A stretch of DNA of 64,000 nt from an uncultured Oscillospiraceae bacterium (GTDB lineage: Bacteria; Bacillota; Clostridia; Oscillospirales; Acutalibacteraceae), in NCBI GenBank assembly GCA_902465155.1, contig CABQLY010000008.1, positions 1-64,000 on the forward strand. Direction: 5' to 3'. The position numbers were made by a program, and so were the translations under genes. Position 1 is the first letter of the stretch. Every line of letters begins with the position of its first letter. Positions 24,681 through 33,866 of this stretch are shown here, piece by piece. The notes under the pieces were generated by a model, which saw only the letters and a program-made list of their open reading frames with translations, searched no databases and was not told the DNA's origin.

Positions 24681-26096
24681 TTAGCCCTTTAATTTTTGGG
24701 TTAAAACAGTTTTAATTACCGCCGGGTTGGCCGACTTACCCAGCTTGCGGCACATTTGGCCCATCAAGAAGCCAAAAACCTTTTCGCTGCCGCTGCGGTA
24801 CTCGTTAACGGCCTTTTCGTTAGCGGCAATTACCTCGTCGGCGGCGGCCTCTACGGCCGAAGTATCGTTGCTCATTAGCAGGCCCTGCTCTTTGGCAATT
24901 TCAATCGCCGGGCGGGAATCCTGCATCATCAGCTGCAAAATATCCTTTGCGGCGGCGCGGCTTACGGTGCCCTCATCGGCCATTTTGCAAAGGGCGCCCA
25001 GCTCGGCCGGGTTCATGGTTAGCTGCTCGGCCGAAAGGCCGGCGTCGTTCATGCGGCGCTGCAGCTCTACTAAAATCATGGCCGCAACCGATTTTGCGTT
25101 GGGGTAGGCCGAAACGGCAGTGTCGTAAAAATCGGAAAGAGCTTTATCGCCCGCTATATTTTCGGCGTCAACCTGCGAAAGCCCGGCGTTTTGGTACCTT
25201 TCAATACGCTGTGCCGGCATTTCGGGCATACTGTTGGCAATGCGGGTAATATCCTCCTCGCTTAAAATAACGGGCGGAATATCCGGCTCCGGGAAGTAGC
25301 GGTAATCGTGCGCCTCCTCCTTAGAGCGCAGCGCGCGGGTGGTGCCGGTAGCGTCGTTAAAATGCAGCGTTTGCTGAATTACCGGCTCGCCGCACTCCAA
25401 CAAATCCTCCTGCCGGGAATATTCGTACTCAATAGCGCGAACAATGGCCCGCAGGGAGTTTAAATTTTTAATTTCGGTGCGGGTGCCAAACTCGGTTGCA
25501 CCCTCCGGCATAATAGAAATATTAACATCACACCGCAAAGAGCCCTGCTCCATTTTAGAATCGCTAACCCCGGCGTACTTTAGCCGCAGCGCAACCTGCT
25601 CTACAAACGCGCGGGCCTCCTCGGCACTGCGAATATCCGGCTCGGTAACAATTTCAATCAGCGGAATTCCGCAGCGGTTATAATCGGCCAACGAAACATT
25701 TTCGCTTTCATCATGCACCAGCTTGCCGGCGTCTTCTTCTATGTGAATACGGTTAATGCGAATGGTTTTGCCGCCAATATCTACCCCGCCGTTTACGCAA
25801 ATGGGGTGCGCAAACTGGGTAATTTGGTAGGCCTTTGGCAGGTCGGGGTAAAAGTAATTTTTACGGTCGAACGCGCTGTAACGGTTAATTTGGCAGCCAA
25901 GGGCTAAACCGGCCTTAACGGCCAGCTCGGCCGCACCGCGGTTAAACACCGGCAGCGTGCCCGGCATACCGGAGCAGCGGGGGCAAACGCGGGTATTTTC
26001 CTCCCCGCCAAAGCTGGCGTCGCAACTGCAAAAAACCTTAGATTTTGTTAACATTTCGGCGTGAATTTCTAACCCGATTACGGTGGTGTATTTCAT
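24681..26096 (-). CDS. gatB: Glutamyl/aspartyl-tRNA amidotransferase subunit B
   Basis: 471 residues. Begins M-K-Y-T-T-V-I-G-L-E-I-H-A-E; V-N-I-S (Cys-Asp-Val-Asn) and the Zn-site cysteines C-S-C ... C-P-R-C-S-G-M-P-G-T-L-P are present, followed by the helical tail and YqeY-like domain that grips the tRNA. It phosphorylates the mis-acylated Glu-tRNA-Gln or Asp-tRNA-Asn. The ATG shares its A with the gatA TAA. Completes gatC-gatA-gatB. Confidence 0.97.
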   Translation of the reverse strand: MKYTTVIGLEIHAEMLTKSKVFCSCDASFGGEENTRVCPRCSGMPGTLPVFNRGAAELAVKAGLALGCQINRYSAFDRKNYFYPDLPKAYQITQFAHPICVNGGVDIGGKTIRINRIHIEEDAGKLVHDESENVSLADYNRCGIPLIEIVTEPDIRSAEEARAFVEQVALRLKYAGVSDSKMEQGSLRCDVNISIMPEGATEFGTRTEIKNLNSLRAIVRAIEYEYSRQEDLLECGEPVIQQTLHFNDATGTTRALRSKEEAHDYRYFPEPDIPPVILSEEDITRIANSMPEMPAQRIERYQNAGLSQVDAENIAGDKALSDFYDTAVSAYPNAKSVAAMILVELQRRMNDAGLSAEQLTMNPAELGALCKMADEGTVSRAAAKDILQLMMQDSRPAIEIAKEQGLLMSNDTSAVEAAADEVIAANEKAVNEYRSGSEKVFGFLMGQMCRKLGKSANPAVIKTVLTQKLKG

Positions 26097-27556
26097 TATT
26101 CAGCCCTCCTGCTAACAAAAGATTTTTCAAAGGCATCGGCCACGGAAATAATTTCGGCCTCGGCAAAGGCGCGCCCGGTAATGCTCATGCCAATTGGCAG
26201 GCCGTTTTCGCTGTACCCGCAGGTTGTAGAAATAGCCGGCAGGCCAGAGATGTTTGCCGTAACGGTGCAAATATCGGCCGAGTACATTTTAACCGGGTCA
26301 TTCTCCTGCTGGCCAATTTTGTAGGCGGGGGTTGGCGCGGTTGGGGTTAAAATGCAATCGCAATTTTTTAAAATAGCGTCGTATTCGGCTTTTAATTTGC
26401 CGCGAATTTGCACGGCCTTGTTGTAGTAAGCGTCGTAATATCCGCTGGAAAGCGCGTAGTTCCCCAACATAATGCGGCGCTTAACCTCCTCCCCAAAGCC
26501 TTCGCGGCGGGAGTTTTTAATTAGGTCGTTGTAGGTGCGGCCAACCTCGCTGCGGTGGCCGTATTTAATGCCGTCAAACCTTGAAAGGTTGCTGGCCGCC
26601 TCGGCCGAGGAAATTAGGTAATAGGCCGCAACGGCGTACTTTAAGCTGGGCAGCGAAACCTCTTGAACCTTGCAGCCCTGCGCTTTGTAAAACTCGGCAG
26701 CCGCTAAAACCGCCTGCTTTACGCTGTCATCCAGCCCGGCGGCAAAAAACTCTTTTGGCAGGCCAATTGTTTTGCCCTTTAGGCTGCTGCCAATAAGGGC
26801 GGTATAATCCTGCGCCGGCTGAATTTTAGCCGTGGCGTCATTTTCATCCGGCCCGGCAATAGTGTTTAGCAGCAGGGCGCAATCGGCCGCGCTGTTGGCA
26901 ATGGGGCCAATTTGGTCTAACGACGAGGCAAAAGCAATTAGCCCGTACCGCGAAACCGTACCGTAGGTTGGCTTTAAGCCGGTAACCCCGCAAAAGGCCG
27001 AAGGCTGGCGAATAGAACCGCCCGTGTCGGACCCTAACGCCGCCGGGCACATTGCCGCGGCAACCGCCGCCGCCGACCCGCCGGAGGAACCGCCCGTAAC
27101 GCGGCTAACATCAAACGGGTTGCGTACCCCGCCAAAGTAAGAGGTTTGCGAGGAGCCGCCCATTGCAAATTCATCCATATTTGCTTTTGCCAAAATAACG
27201 GCGTTTTGCTGCTGCAAACGGTTAATAACCGTTGCATTGTAAGGGGGCACAAAATGCTCCAGCATTTTAGAGGCACAGGTGGTGCGCAAGCCCTTGGTAC
27301 AAATATTATCCTTTACCGCAAGCGGAATACCGCACAGCGGCGCGGCACCCCCCTGCTGCAACCTTTCATCGGCAGCCTTAGCAGCGACCAGGGCATTTTC
27401 CTCATCTACGGTAATGTAGGCCTTTAGCTCCCCGTTTTTTTCTTTAGTGCGGTTTAAGTAGGCCGCAGTTAACTCGGTTGCGGTAAACTCTTTGTTTTTT
27501 AAGCCCTCGGCCAAGGTTTTAAGGTCGGCCGTTAAAATGAATTGTTCTAAGCTCAT
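26096..27556 (-). CDS. gatA: Glutamyl/aspartyl-tRNA amidotransferase subunit A
   Basis: 486 residues of the amidase signature family. Lys82 in V-K-D-N-I, with the G-G-S-S-G-G-S-A-A-A-V segment carrying the cis-Ser and Ser nucleophile, forms the catalytic triad that releases ammonia from glutamine. The ammonia is channelled to GatB. Starts 1 base after gatC. Confidence 0.98.
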   Translation of the reverse strand: MSLEQFILTADLKTLAEGLKNKEFTATELTAAYLNRTKEKNGELKAYITVDEENALVAAKAADERLQQGGAAPLCGIPLAVKDNICTKGLRTTCASKMLEHFVPPYNATVINRLQQQNAVILAKANMDEFAMGGSSQTSYFGGVRNPFDVSRVTGGSSGGSAAAVAAAMCPAALGSDTGGSIRQPSAFCGVTGLKPTYGTVSRYGLIAFASSLDQIGPIANSAADCALLLNTIAGPDENDATAKIQPAQDYTALIGSSLKGKTIGLPKEFFAAGLDDSVKQAVLAAAEFYKAQGCKVQEVSLPSLKYAVAAYYLISSAEAASNLSRFDGIKYGHRSEVGRTYNDLIKNSRREGFGEEVKRRIMLGNYALSSGYYDAYYNKAVQIRGKLKAEYDAILKNCDCILTPTAPTPAYKIGQQENDPVKMYSADICTVTANISGLPAISTTCGYSENGLPIGMSITGRAFAEAEIISVADAFEKSFVSRRAE

Positions 27557-27835
27557 TTAAACCACCTTAGGCACCCTAAAATAGGTGTCCTCCCTTTCCT
27601 CTGCGTTGGCCAAAAGCTCCTCCCGGTTTATAGAGGGCTTGGGTTCGTCGGCCCGCAGCTCGTTTAAGCCTTTGGGGTCTACCGCGGCAAAATCACCGCT
27701 GCACTCGGCCTCGGCAACGGTATCCATCAACGCTACAATAGCGTCCATCTCCCCGGTTATTTTATCAAGCTCCTCCGGGGTAAATTCTAATTTAGAAAGC
27801 TCTGCCAAATGGGCAGTTAGTTTTGTATTAAACAT
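27557..27835 (-). CDS. gatC: Glutamyl/aspartyl-tRNA amidotransferase subunit C
   Basis: 92 residues with the usual V/L-A-x-L-S-K-L-E-F-T-P-E-E-L-D and R-A-D-E-P-K-P ... R-x-D-T-Y-F-R-V-P-K-V-V end. It belts GatA to GatB. Strong AAGGAGG before ATG. First gene of the set, 76 bases after recR with no clear promoter between, so read-through from recR is possible. Confidence 0.96.
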   Translation of the reverse strand: MFNTKLTAHLAELSKLEFTPEELDKITGEMDAIVALMDTVAEAECSGDFAAVDPKGLNELRADEPKPSINREELLANAEEREDTYFRVPKVV

Positions 27836-27911
27836 ACGGTTCCTCCTTACCTTTTGTTTGTTAGGCGTTAACCCTTTGCGGTTTGCTTAAAGCCCTTTGG
27901 TTTGGCCTTAA

Positions 27912-28511
27912 TTAAAGCTCCCGCCGCCCCTCCAGCGCGCGGGAAAGGGTTACTTCGTCGGCGTATTCTAAATCGCCGCCTACCGGAATACCGTAGGCCA
28001 GGCGGGTAACGGTAATGCCCATTGGGTGCACCAGGCGGGAAATGTAGCTGGCGGTGGCCTCGCCCTCTACCGTGGGGTTGGTTGCCATAATAATCTCCTG
28101 CACCTCGGTGCCGGAAAGGCGGGCCATAAGCTCTTTAATGCGCAGCGAATCGGGGCCAATGCCGTCCATAGGTGAAATAACGCCGTGCAGCACATGGTAC
28201 AAACCGTTATACTCCCGCGTGCGCTCAAAGGCCATAACATCTCGCGGGTCCTCTACCACGCAAATAACCGAACGGTCCCGGCCCGAATCGGCACAAACCG
28301 AGCAAAGCTCGCTGTCGGTTAAATTTTGGCAGCATTTGCAATAGCGAATATTTTTTTTAGCCTCTAACAATACTGCCGAAAAATCTTGAACCTCCTGCTC
28401 CGAGCGGGAGATCATATAATACGCCAGCCGGGCGGCCGTTTTGTGGCCAATGCCGGGCAAACGCTCAAACTGCTCGGTCAAGCGGTCCAGCGGCACTACC
28501 GAATAAGCCAT
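27912..28511 (-). CDS. recR: Recombination protein RecR
   Basis: 199 residues: helix-hairpin-helix (R-L-P-G-I-G-H-K-T-A, about 17-26), Cys4 Zn finger (C-K-C-C ... C-S-V-C, about 57-73), Toprim domain (V-V-E-D-P-R-D about 84-90) and a C-terminal Walker-B-like part. Helps load RecA with RecF/RecO. The ATG overlaps the ybaB stop (TAATG). Confidence 0.98.
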   Translation of the reverse strand: MAYSVVPLDRLTEQFERLPGIGHKTAARLAYYMISRSEQEVQDFSAVLLEAKKNIRYCKCCQNLTDSELCSVCADSGRDRSVICVVEDPRDVMAFERTREYNGLYHVLHGVISPMDGIGPDSLRIKELMARLSGTEVQEIIMATNPTVEGEATASYISRLVHPMGITVTRLAYGIPVGGDLEYADEVTLSRALEGRREL

Positions 28512-28855
28512 TAAAACATCCCCGGCATGCCCGGAATATTCAGCCCGCCCGTAACGGCCGACATTTCTTCCTCGGCGGTTTTGGTTGCTTTTTCAACAGC
28601 CTCGTTTACCGCTACGGTAATTAGGTCCTCCAGCATTTCGGGGTCCTCCGGGTCTACCGCCTCGGGCTTAATGTGCAGCGCGGTAATAAGGTGCTTGCCG
28701 CTTACCTTAACGGTAACGGCTCCGCCGCCGGCAACAGCCTCATATTCCCGGTTATCTAAATCCTCCTGCAATGCAGCCATATCCTCCTGCATTTTTTGCA
28801 CCTGCTTTAACATATCGTTTCGGCTGGGGCCTTGGTTCGGAATACGAACTTTCAT
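28511..28855 (-). CDS. ybaB: YbaB/EbfC family nucleoid-associated protein
   Basis: 114 residues. N-terminal helix M-L-K-Q-V-Q-K-M-Q-E-D-M-A then the G-G-G-A-V-T-V-K-V-S-G beta part; family members bind DNA as dimers. The order dnaX-ybaB-recR is conserved across bacteria. The C-terminus ends G-L-N-I-P-G-M-P-G-M-F, typical of the family. Confidence 0.96.
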   Translation of the reverse strand: MKVRIPNQGPSRNDMLKQVQKMQEDMAALQEDLDNREYEAVAGGGAVTVKVSGKHLITALHIKPEAVDPEDPEMLEDLITVAVNEAVEKATKTAEEEMSAVTGGLNIPGMPGMF

Positions 28856-28904
28856 TTTAACTGCTCCTTTAATCTAAATTCATTTGCAAGAAACCTTTTG
28901 GGTT

Positions 28905-30689
28905 TTAATGGTTTAAATTTTTATTTTCCAGCGACTTGGCAAACTGCGCCAACGGGTCCGGCTCCTGCGCCGGTGCCGCATATTTTTCGGGGTTGTAGGG
29001 GCCTAAATTGTAGGCAACGCCCAACACCTGCGCAGCGGCGCGTTTTAAGTAGTCGCGGTACTTCGCGTCAGAATTAATCATCTCGCGGAACTGGGTCAGC
29101 TTGCAATCTACCAACAGTCGGGTGCCCTTGGTGTAGGCCTTAGAGCCACGCAGCACCCCGACAAGCAACGGGCAGCTGCCGCGCAAAACCTCTAAAATTT
29201 CGGGCCAGCGCTGCACCAAAACCGGCGCCTCGGCACCTTCGGCCGGTGGGGCGGCGGGGGGCGCGGCAGCGGCTGGCGGTTCGGCTGCGGCGGGCGGTTC
29301 GTGCGCTACTGGCACCGCACCCTGCGGCAGCGGGGCTTCGTCCGGCTCGGGCAGCGGCGGCTCCGACAAAGGTGACGCGGGCAGTGGCGGCTCGTCAATA
29401 GTCGTAGGCTGCGGTTGGGGCTCGTGGTCCGGTTTTGCAGCGCTTAGCGCGGCAGAACCGTAAGCCGGGTAAACCGGTGCGGCCTGCTCCGCTGCGGCTG
29501 TTGCACCGGCGGGGTTTGTGCCCTGCTGCACTGCGCCTTGCGGCGGTAAGCTGTAGGCCAATTTTTCCTCCAGCGCGGCAACGCGTTTTTCCAGCCCGGC
29601 TAAGGAGCCGTTTAGTTCTGGCACACAAAGCTTAACCAAAACCAACTCGGCGTCGGCGCGGGTCAACGCGCCGGGGCCTTCGGCCTGCGCCTGCAGGGTA
29701 GAAAGCTTTTGCAAAATGTTAGAAAGGCTAAGCCCTTCGGCCAGCTGTTTTAGCGTTTCGTACTCTTTATTCGAGCAAACAATTAAACTGCGGTTTTCCC
29801 GCACGGTTTTTAAAATCATTAAATTGCGGTAGCAGGTAACCAGCTCAAATAACAGCTTTTTCAAATCTACCGAATTTTTGTAAAGTTCATCTAAAAGGTT
29901 TAAAACCGCCGCCGTATTGCCCTCGGAAATACCCTGCACCAAGCGGCAGGTAACCTCCGACCCGGCAATGCCGCAAACCGAAAGAATAACTTCGTCGGTA
30001 ATTTCGTTGTAGCAGGAGGAGCATTGATCTAAAATAGAAAGGGCGTCCCGCATGCCGCCATCGGCCAAACCGGCAATCAGCTCGGCCGCGCTTTCGGTTA
30101 AAGTAAAGCCCTCTTTTTCGGCTATATATTGCATACGGCGGCAAAGTACGGCCGGTTCTAAGCGTTTAAAATCAAACCGCTGACAGCGGGAAAGAATGGT
30201 AGCCGGCAGCTTGTGCACCTCGGTGGTGGCTAAAATAAACACAATGTGCGCCGGCGGCTCCTCCAGCGTTTTTAAAAGCGCATTAAAGGCGCTGGCAGAA
30301 AGCATGTGAACTTCGTCGATAATATAAACCCTGTATTTTAACGCGGCGGGCAAAAAATTAACCTGCTCGCGCAGCTCACGAATATCGTTTACGCCGTTGT
30401 TCGAGGCGGCGTCAATTTCTAAAACATCGGTAGCGGCGCCCTCGGCAATGGCGCGGCAGGCGGCGCAGTGCCCGCAAGGTTCGCCGTTTTTGGGTTCTAA
30501 GCAGCAAACAGCCTTGGCCAAAATTTTAGCACAGGAGGTTTTACCCGTGCCGCGGGTGCCGGTAAATAAATAGGCGTGAGAAACCTTGCCTGCAGCCAAG
30601 CTGTTTTGCAGGGTTTTGGTAATATGCTCTTGCCCGTACACCTCGCTAAAGGTTGCAGGGCGGTATTTGCGGTACAATGCCTGATACAA
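28905..30689 (-). CDS. dnaX: DNA polymerase III subunit gamma/tau
   Basis: 594 residues from the TTG at 30689, giving the canonical M-Y-Q-A-L-Y-R-K-Y-R-P; AAGGGG lies about 9 bases upstream, while the GTG three codons earlier touches it and is unlikely. AAA+ domain: Walker A G-T-R-G-T-G-K-T (about 44-51), Zn-site cysteines C-C ... C-G-H-C-A-A-C (about 64-80), Walker B I-I-D-E-V-H-M. Then a Pro/Ala-rich linker with P-P-L-P repeats (about 430-495) and a tau domain. Clamp loader ATPase. Followed by ybaB and recR. Confidence 0.97.
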   Translation of the reverse strand: MYQALYRKYRPATFSEVYGQEHITKTLQNSLAAGKVSHAYLFTGTRGTGKTSCAKILAKAVCCLEPKNGEPCGHCAACRAIAEGAATDVLEIDAASNNGVNDIRELREQVNFLPAALKYRVYIIDEVHMLSASAFNALLKTLEEPPAHIVFILATTEVHKLPATILSRCQRFDFKRLEPAVLCRRMQYIAEKEGFTLTESAAELIAGLADGGMRDALSILDQCSSCYNEITDEVILSVCGIAGSEVTCRLVQGISEGNTAAVLNLLDELYKNSVDLKKLLFELVTCYRNLMILKTVRENRSLIVCSNKEYETLKQLAEGLSLSNILQKLSTLQAQAEGPGALTRADAELVLVKLCVPELNGSLAGLEKRVAALEEKLAYSLPPQGAVQQGTNPAGATAAAEQAAPVYPAYGSAALSAAKPDHEPQPQPTTIDEPPLPASPLSEPPLPEPDEAPLPQGAVPVAHEPPAAAEPPAAAAPPAAPPAEGAEAPVLVQRWPEILEVLRGSCPLLVGVLRGSKAYTKGTRLLVDCKLTQFREMINSDAKYRDYLKRAAAQVLGVAYNLGPYNPEKYAAPAQEPDPLAQFAKSLENKNLNH

Positions 30690-30721
30690 AAAACGCACCC
30701 CTTTTTAGAATATAAAAAAAT

Positions 30722-30873
30722 ACGCCACACCCTCGGGTGTGTAAACGAACCGATTGACTGCGGCGCAAGGGCAAATCCACTTAATGCTGCTCGGTTCCCC
30801 GCCTGACATGGTTCATGGCTGCCTTTCGCACAGGACCCGCCCGTTTACACGCCCCAAAGCGTGGCATACAATA
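30722..30873 (-). ncRNA. ffs: Signal recognition particle RNA (small SRP RNA)
   Basis: Minus-strand RNA whose ends pair (ATGCCACGC..GTGTAAACG with CGTTTACAC..GTGTGGCGTA). The domain IV tip CATGTCAGGCGGGGAACCGAGCAGCA contains the conserved GTCAGG and AGCAGC bulge that binds Ffh. It lies immediately upstream of dnaX, as in many Firmicutes. Ends are approximate; the promoter at 30882-30910 sets the 5' end near 30873. Confidence 0.92.
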
Positions 30874-30881
30874 CTCTTAAT

Positions 30882-30910
30882 ATTATAATATAAAACTCTT
30901 TAAAATACAA
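30882..30910 (-). promoter_or_regulatory. Promoter of SRP RNA (and possibly dnaX)
   Basis: Minus strand TTGTAT (30905-30910), 17 bp, TATAAT (30882-30887). Confidence 0.7.
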
Positions 30911-31104
30911 TATTTTTTTTAAAATTTAGAAAAAAATTGAAACTTTACCCGCAAATTTAACCCCAAAACACAAATTTTAAGCTAATTTTGTATAAATGCC
31001 GGGGTTTTAACCGCTGCCGCATGCCCAAAAAGCCTTGTTTTTAACACCGGGACATTGGAACGCCGGGGCTTTAACCGCCCCGGCAAAACAGTTTTATAAA
31101 CCGT

Positions 31105-31590
31105 TTACATTTCGGTTTTGCGGTAATAAAGGCAAATATCTAAATACCCTTGCGGGGCCAAAAAGCCGCCGGGCACGGTGCCAAGCAGTGTAAAGCCCAG
31201 CTTTTCGTACAAGCGGCGGGCTGCTGTATTTTGGGCAACAACGGCGTTAAACTGCAAAATTTTAAAGCCCTTTTCGGCCGCCGTTTTCAGGCAGTGGCGA
31301 ACTAAAAGCTCCCCTACCCCCTGCCCGCGGCAATTGGCGCTTACCGCGTAGCTGGCGTTGGCCAAATGCCCGCAGCGGCCAATGTTATTGGGGTGCAAAA
31401 TGTAAAGACCAACCGGGGCGTTTTGTTCATCTACCGCAACGCCGGTGTAGCTTTGGGCAGCAAAAAACTCGGCCGCCTCTTTAACCGCTAACTCATTTGT
31501 TTGGGGAAAGGCATCGCCCGCCCGCACAACCTCGTTCCAAATTTTGCAAAGCTGTGGCAGGTCGGCCGCAGTGTATTCGCGTACCGGCAT
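31105..31590 (-). CDS. GNAT family N-acetyltransferase
   Basis: 161 residues. Acetyl-CoA binding motif R-G-Q-G-V-G (about 89-94) in the S-A-N-C-R-G-Q-G-V-G-E-L-L loop, N-A-A-x-x-L-Y-E-K-L-G-F-like end (Q-N-T-A-A-R-R-L-Y-E-K-L-G-F, about 119-132). Substrate unknown. ATG directly follows the hisS stop, so it is co-transcribed with hisS. A GCCGGGGC/GCCCCGGC hairpin follows at 31062-31084. Confidence 0.9.
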   Translation of the reverse strand: MPVREYTAADLPQLCKIWNEVVRAGDAFPQTNELAVKEAAEFFAAQSYTGVAVDEQNAPVGLYILHPNNIGRCGHLANASYAVSANCRGQGVGELLVRHCLKTAAEKGFKILQFNAVVAQNTAARRLYEKLGFTLLGTVPGGFLAPQGYLDICLYYRKTEM

Positions 31591-32826
31591 TTAAAAAACC
31601 TCTTGTATTTCGTTGTAACCCAAAGCAGTTAGCTGCTCTTTTTGGCGTTTGGCGTTTTTGCCGCGTTTTAAAACCGTTACCCGCACGCCCTGCGCGCGCT
31701 GCTGCCCGGCTTTTGCAAAGGCGGCCGAAACCGCCGCCGGTTCAGCTTTTTTATCTACCAAAACAGCTATGCCGCCTGGCGCCTCGGGCGGGGTAAAGCC
31801 CTGGTCTTTTAAAATAGTAATAATGCGCTCAAAACCAATAGAAAATCCGCAGGCGGGGGTGGGGTTGGCACCAAAATTGCCAATCATTTTATCGTACCGG
31901 CCGCCGCCGGCAACCGAGCAGCCCAGCCCGGCCATTTCAATTTCAAAAATCGTACCGGTGTAGTAGCCCATGCCGCGTACCAGAGTTGGATCAAAGGTAA
32001 ATTTAAAATCCCCGCCGGTGGCCTTAATGTCAGCAATTAGGCGGTCTAACCCCTCGGCAATACCGGGCGCTAAAAAGCTGCCCAAATTGGCGCAAAGCTC
32101 GGTGCAGGTTTGCCCGTCCCGGTTTAAAAACAGGGCTAAATACTTTTGCACCTGCTCGGGCGCAAAACCGTTTAAAAGCAGCTCCTGCTCTACGCCCTGC
32201 GGACCGATTTTATCTAATTTATCTAAGCTAATAAAAACCTTGCCCAGCTGCTCGGGCGCAAAGCCGCAATAATCAGCCATCGCTTTTAAAATGCGACGGT
32301 CATTAACTCGCACCTTAAAGCCCCGAAAGCCAAGCTTTAAAAGCAGGGTTGTAGTGGCCAGCACCAGCTCGGTTTCGGCCAGCATGGAATCGTCGCCCAA
32401 AATGTCAATATCACATTGCATAAACTGGCGAAAACGGCCTTTTTGCGGGCGGTCGGCCCGAAAAACATTGCCAATTTGCAGCGCCTTAAAGGGGGAGCAA
32501 AGCTGCTCGGCATTGTTGGCGTAGTAACGTGCAAGCGGCAGGGTAAGGTCGTACCTAAGGCCGCTGTCTACCACATCCGCCTCCTGCTGCGCGGCGACAA
32601 CATTCAGCTTTTCGCCGCGCTTTAAAACCTTAAAAATTAATTTTTCATTCTCCCCGCCCTGGTTGCTTTGCAAATTTTCAATATGCTCCATTACCGGGGT
32701 TTCAATTTGGCTAAAGCCAAAGCCCTGGTAGGTTTGCTTAATAACCGAAAGCACATACTCGCGCAGCGCCATATCGGCTGGTAAAAAATCGTTCATGCCC
32801 TTAACCGGCGTTTTAATAAATTTCAT
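31591..32826 (-). CDS. hisS: Histidyl-tRNA synthetase
   Basis: 411 residues, class II. Motif 2 region F-R-A-D-R-P-Q-K-G-R-F-R-Q-F-M-Q-C-D (about 121-138), the HisA motif L-V-R-G-M-G-Y-Y-T-G (about 271-280) and motif 3 G-F-S-I-G-F-E-R (about 320-327); the C-terminal anticodon-binding domain is somewhat diverged. Its cognate tRNA-His is at 15147. Own promoter; the leader is too short for a T-box. Confidence 0.96.
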   Translation of the reverse strand: MKFIKTPVKGMNDFLPADMALREYVLSVIKQTYQGFGFSQIETPVMEHIENLQSNQGGENEKLIFKVLKRGEKLNVVAAQQEADVVDSGLRYDLTLPLARYYANNAEQLCSPFKALQIGNVFRADRPQKGRFRQFMQCDIDILGDDSMLAETELVLATTTLLLKLGFRGFKVRVNDRRILKAMADYCGFAPEQLGKVFISLDKLDKIGPQGVEQELLLNGFAPEQVQKYLALFLNRDGQTCTELCANLGSFLAPGIAEGLDRLIADIKATGGDFKFTFDPTLVRGMGYYTGTIFEIEMAGLGCSVAGGGRYDKMIGNFGANPTPACGFSIGFERIITILKDQGFTPPEAPGGIAVLVDKKAEPAAVSAAFAKAGQQRAQGVRVTVLKRGKNAKRQKEQLTALGYNEIQEVF

Positions 32827-32864
32827 GTAACTGCTCCTTGAAACAAAATACCAAACTATTAATA

Positions 32865-32893
32865 AGTATAACGGAAACGCGGCGCGATTGCAA
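32865..32893 (-). promoter_or_regulatory. Promoter of hisS
   Basis: Minus strand TTGCAA (32888-32893), 17 bp, TATACT (32865-32870). Confidence 0.75.
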
Positions 32894-32934
32894 GTGTGAA
32901 AGCAGACTTTTTACCATTTACAAAGGCCGAGCAG

Positions 32935-32982
32935 CAAAAAGCGCAGGATTTACACCGGTTTAATTGGTGCAAACCTTGCGCT
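32935..32982 (-). terminator. Terminator of ribU
   Basis: 17-bp stem (32940-32956 with 32966-32982, mismatches inside) followed on the minus strand by TTTTTGCTG. Confidence 0.75.
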
Positions 32983-32996
32983 TACGGCCCCTGGCG

Positions 32997-33587
32997 TTAC
33001 GCTCTGCCCTTTAAAATAGGGCGCAGCGGCTTGTAAACGGCAAAGCAGATTGCCGCCACCAAGACCCCTTTTACAAAGGTAAACGGCAGGTTAAAAATTA
33101 GCAGTGCCATAAACAAATTTTGCACCCCGGGCAGTATGGTACGGTACATACCCAAAATGGCGCTAACCGGCATTAGCAGCTTGGCATAAAGCGGGTACAC
33201 CAAAAAGTAATTGCTAAAAACGCCCAACACCGCGCTGGCGGCCGCCCCGGCCAAAGAGCCTAACAGCGCCCCCCTGCGGGTTTTAAAGCGGCGGTAGACC
33301 AGCCCGGCCACCGCGGCGTAAATGCCCGACAAAATAAAGTTAGAAAGCTCGCCAACGCCTAAGGTGCCCGAAAATAAAAGGTGAATGAGGTTTTTTATAA
33401 AGCAGATTATTACCCCGCTGAGCGGGCCATAGGCAAAGGCGGCAATCAAGGCCGGCAGGTCTGAGAAATCCAGCTTAATAAACCCCGGCATAAGCGGCAC
33501 CGAAAATTCTAAAAACATTAGCAACGCGCTTAGCGCGCCAAACACAGCGGTAACGGCAATTTTGCGGGTAGCGGGTTGATTTTTCAT
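32997..33587 (-). CDS. ribU: Riboflavin ECF transporter S component
   Basis: 196 residues, about six membrane helices. N-terminal K-I-A-V-T-A-V-F-G-A-L-S-A-L-L-M-F-L-E-F, then P-G-F-I-K-L-D-F-S-D-L-P-A-L-I-A-A-F-like helix typical of RibU. It captures riboflavin outside the cell and works with a shared EcfAA'T energising module not in this window. The assignment is confirmed by the FMN riboswitch in its leader. Confidence 0.95.
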   Translation of the reverse strand: MKNQPATRKIAVTAVFGALSALLMFLEFSVPLMPGFIKLDFSDLPALIAAFAYGPLSGVIICFIKNLIHLLFSGTLGVGELSNFILSGIYAAVAGLVYRRFKTRRGALLGSLAGAAASAVLGVFSNYFLVYPLYAKLLMPVSAILGMYRTILPGVQNLFMALLIFNLPFTFVKGVLVAAICFAVYKPLRPILKGRA

Positions 33588-33635
33588 AAAACATTACTCC
33601 TAACACGGCGCCCTTTGCGGCAGCCTTTAAAATGA

Positions 33636-33673
33636 AAACAAAAATTGCCCGAAAGCAAAAAGCCTTCGGGCAA
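33636..33673 (-). terminator. Riboswitch-controlled terminator before ribU
   Basis: TTGCCCGAA/TTCGGGCAA stem (33644-33652 with 33665-33673), then TTTTTG on the minus strand. As the expression platform of the FMN riboswitch it should stop transcription when FMN is bound. Confidence 0.8.
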
Positions 33674-33689
33674 AGGGTGGTAAAATGCT

Positions 33690-33800
33690 ATGATCCTCTT
33701 TCATCCGGACTATACCGTCGGCTTTGGAATTTCACCAAATCAACCAAAATGGCTCGTGGGCTGTACCACCGGTGGGGAGTTGCACCCCGCCCTGAAGATT
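33690..33800 (-). promoter_or_regulatory. FMN riboswitch (RFN element)
   Basis: Minus strand contains the conserved blocks CTTCAGGGCGGGGTGCAA, CCCACCGGTGGTA, CAGCCCACGAGCC, CCGACGGTATAGTCCGGATG and AAAGAGGA in the order of the six-stem RFN element. It controls ribU. Confidence 0.97.
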
Positions 33801-33866
33801 TTTTGTTTTCTACATTGTAACACCGCGAATAAAAATTGTCAATACCGCGTGCAAAAAAAACTAAAT

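Noticed and set aside
30497..30806. Short frames between dnaX and the GNAT gene
   Set aside because: They overlap SRP RNA or the start of dnaX in other frames.
32827..32996. T-box leader before hisS
   Set aside because: The promoter lies only about 40 bases before the start codon, and no T-box sequence or specifier loop is seen.
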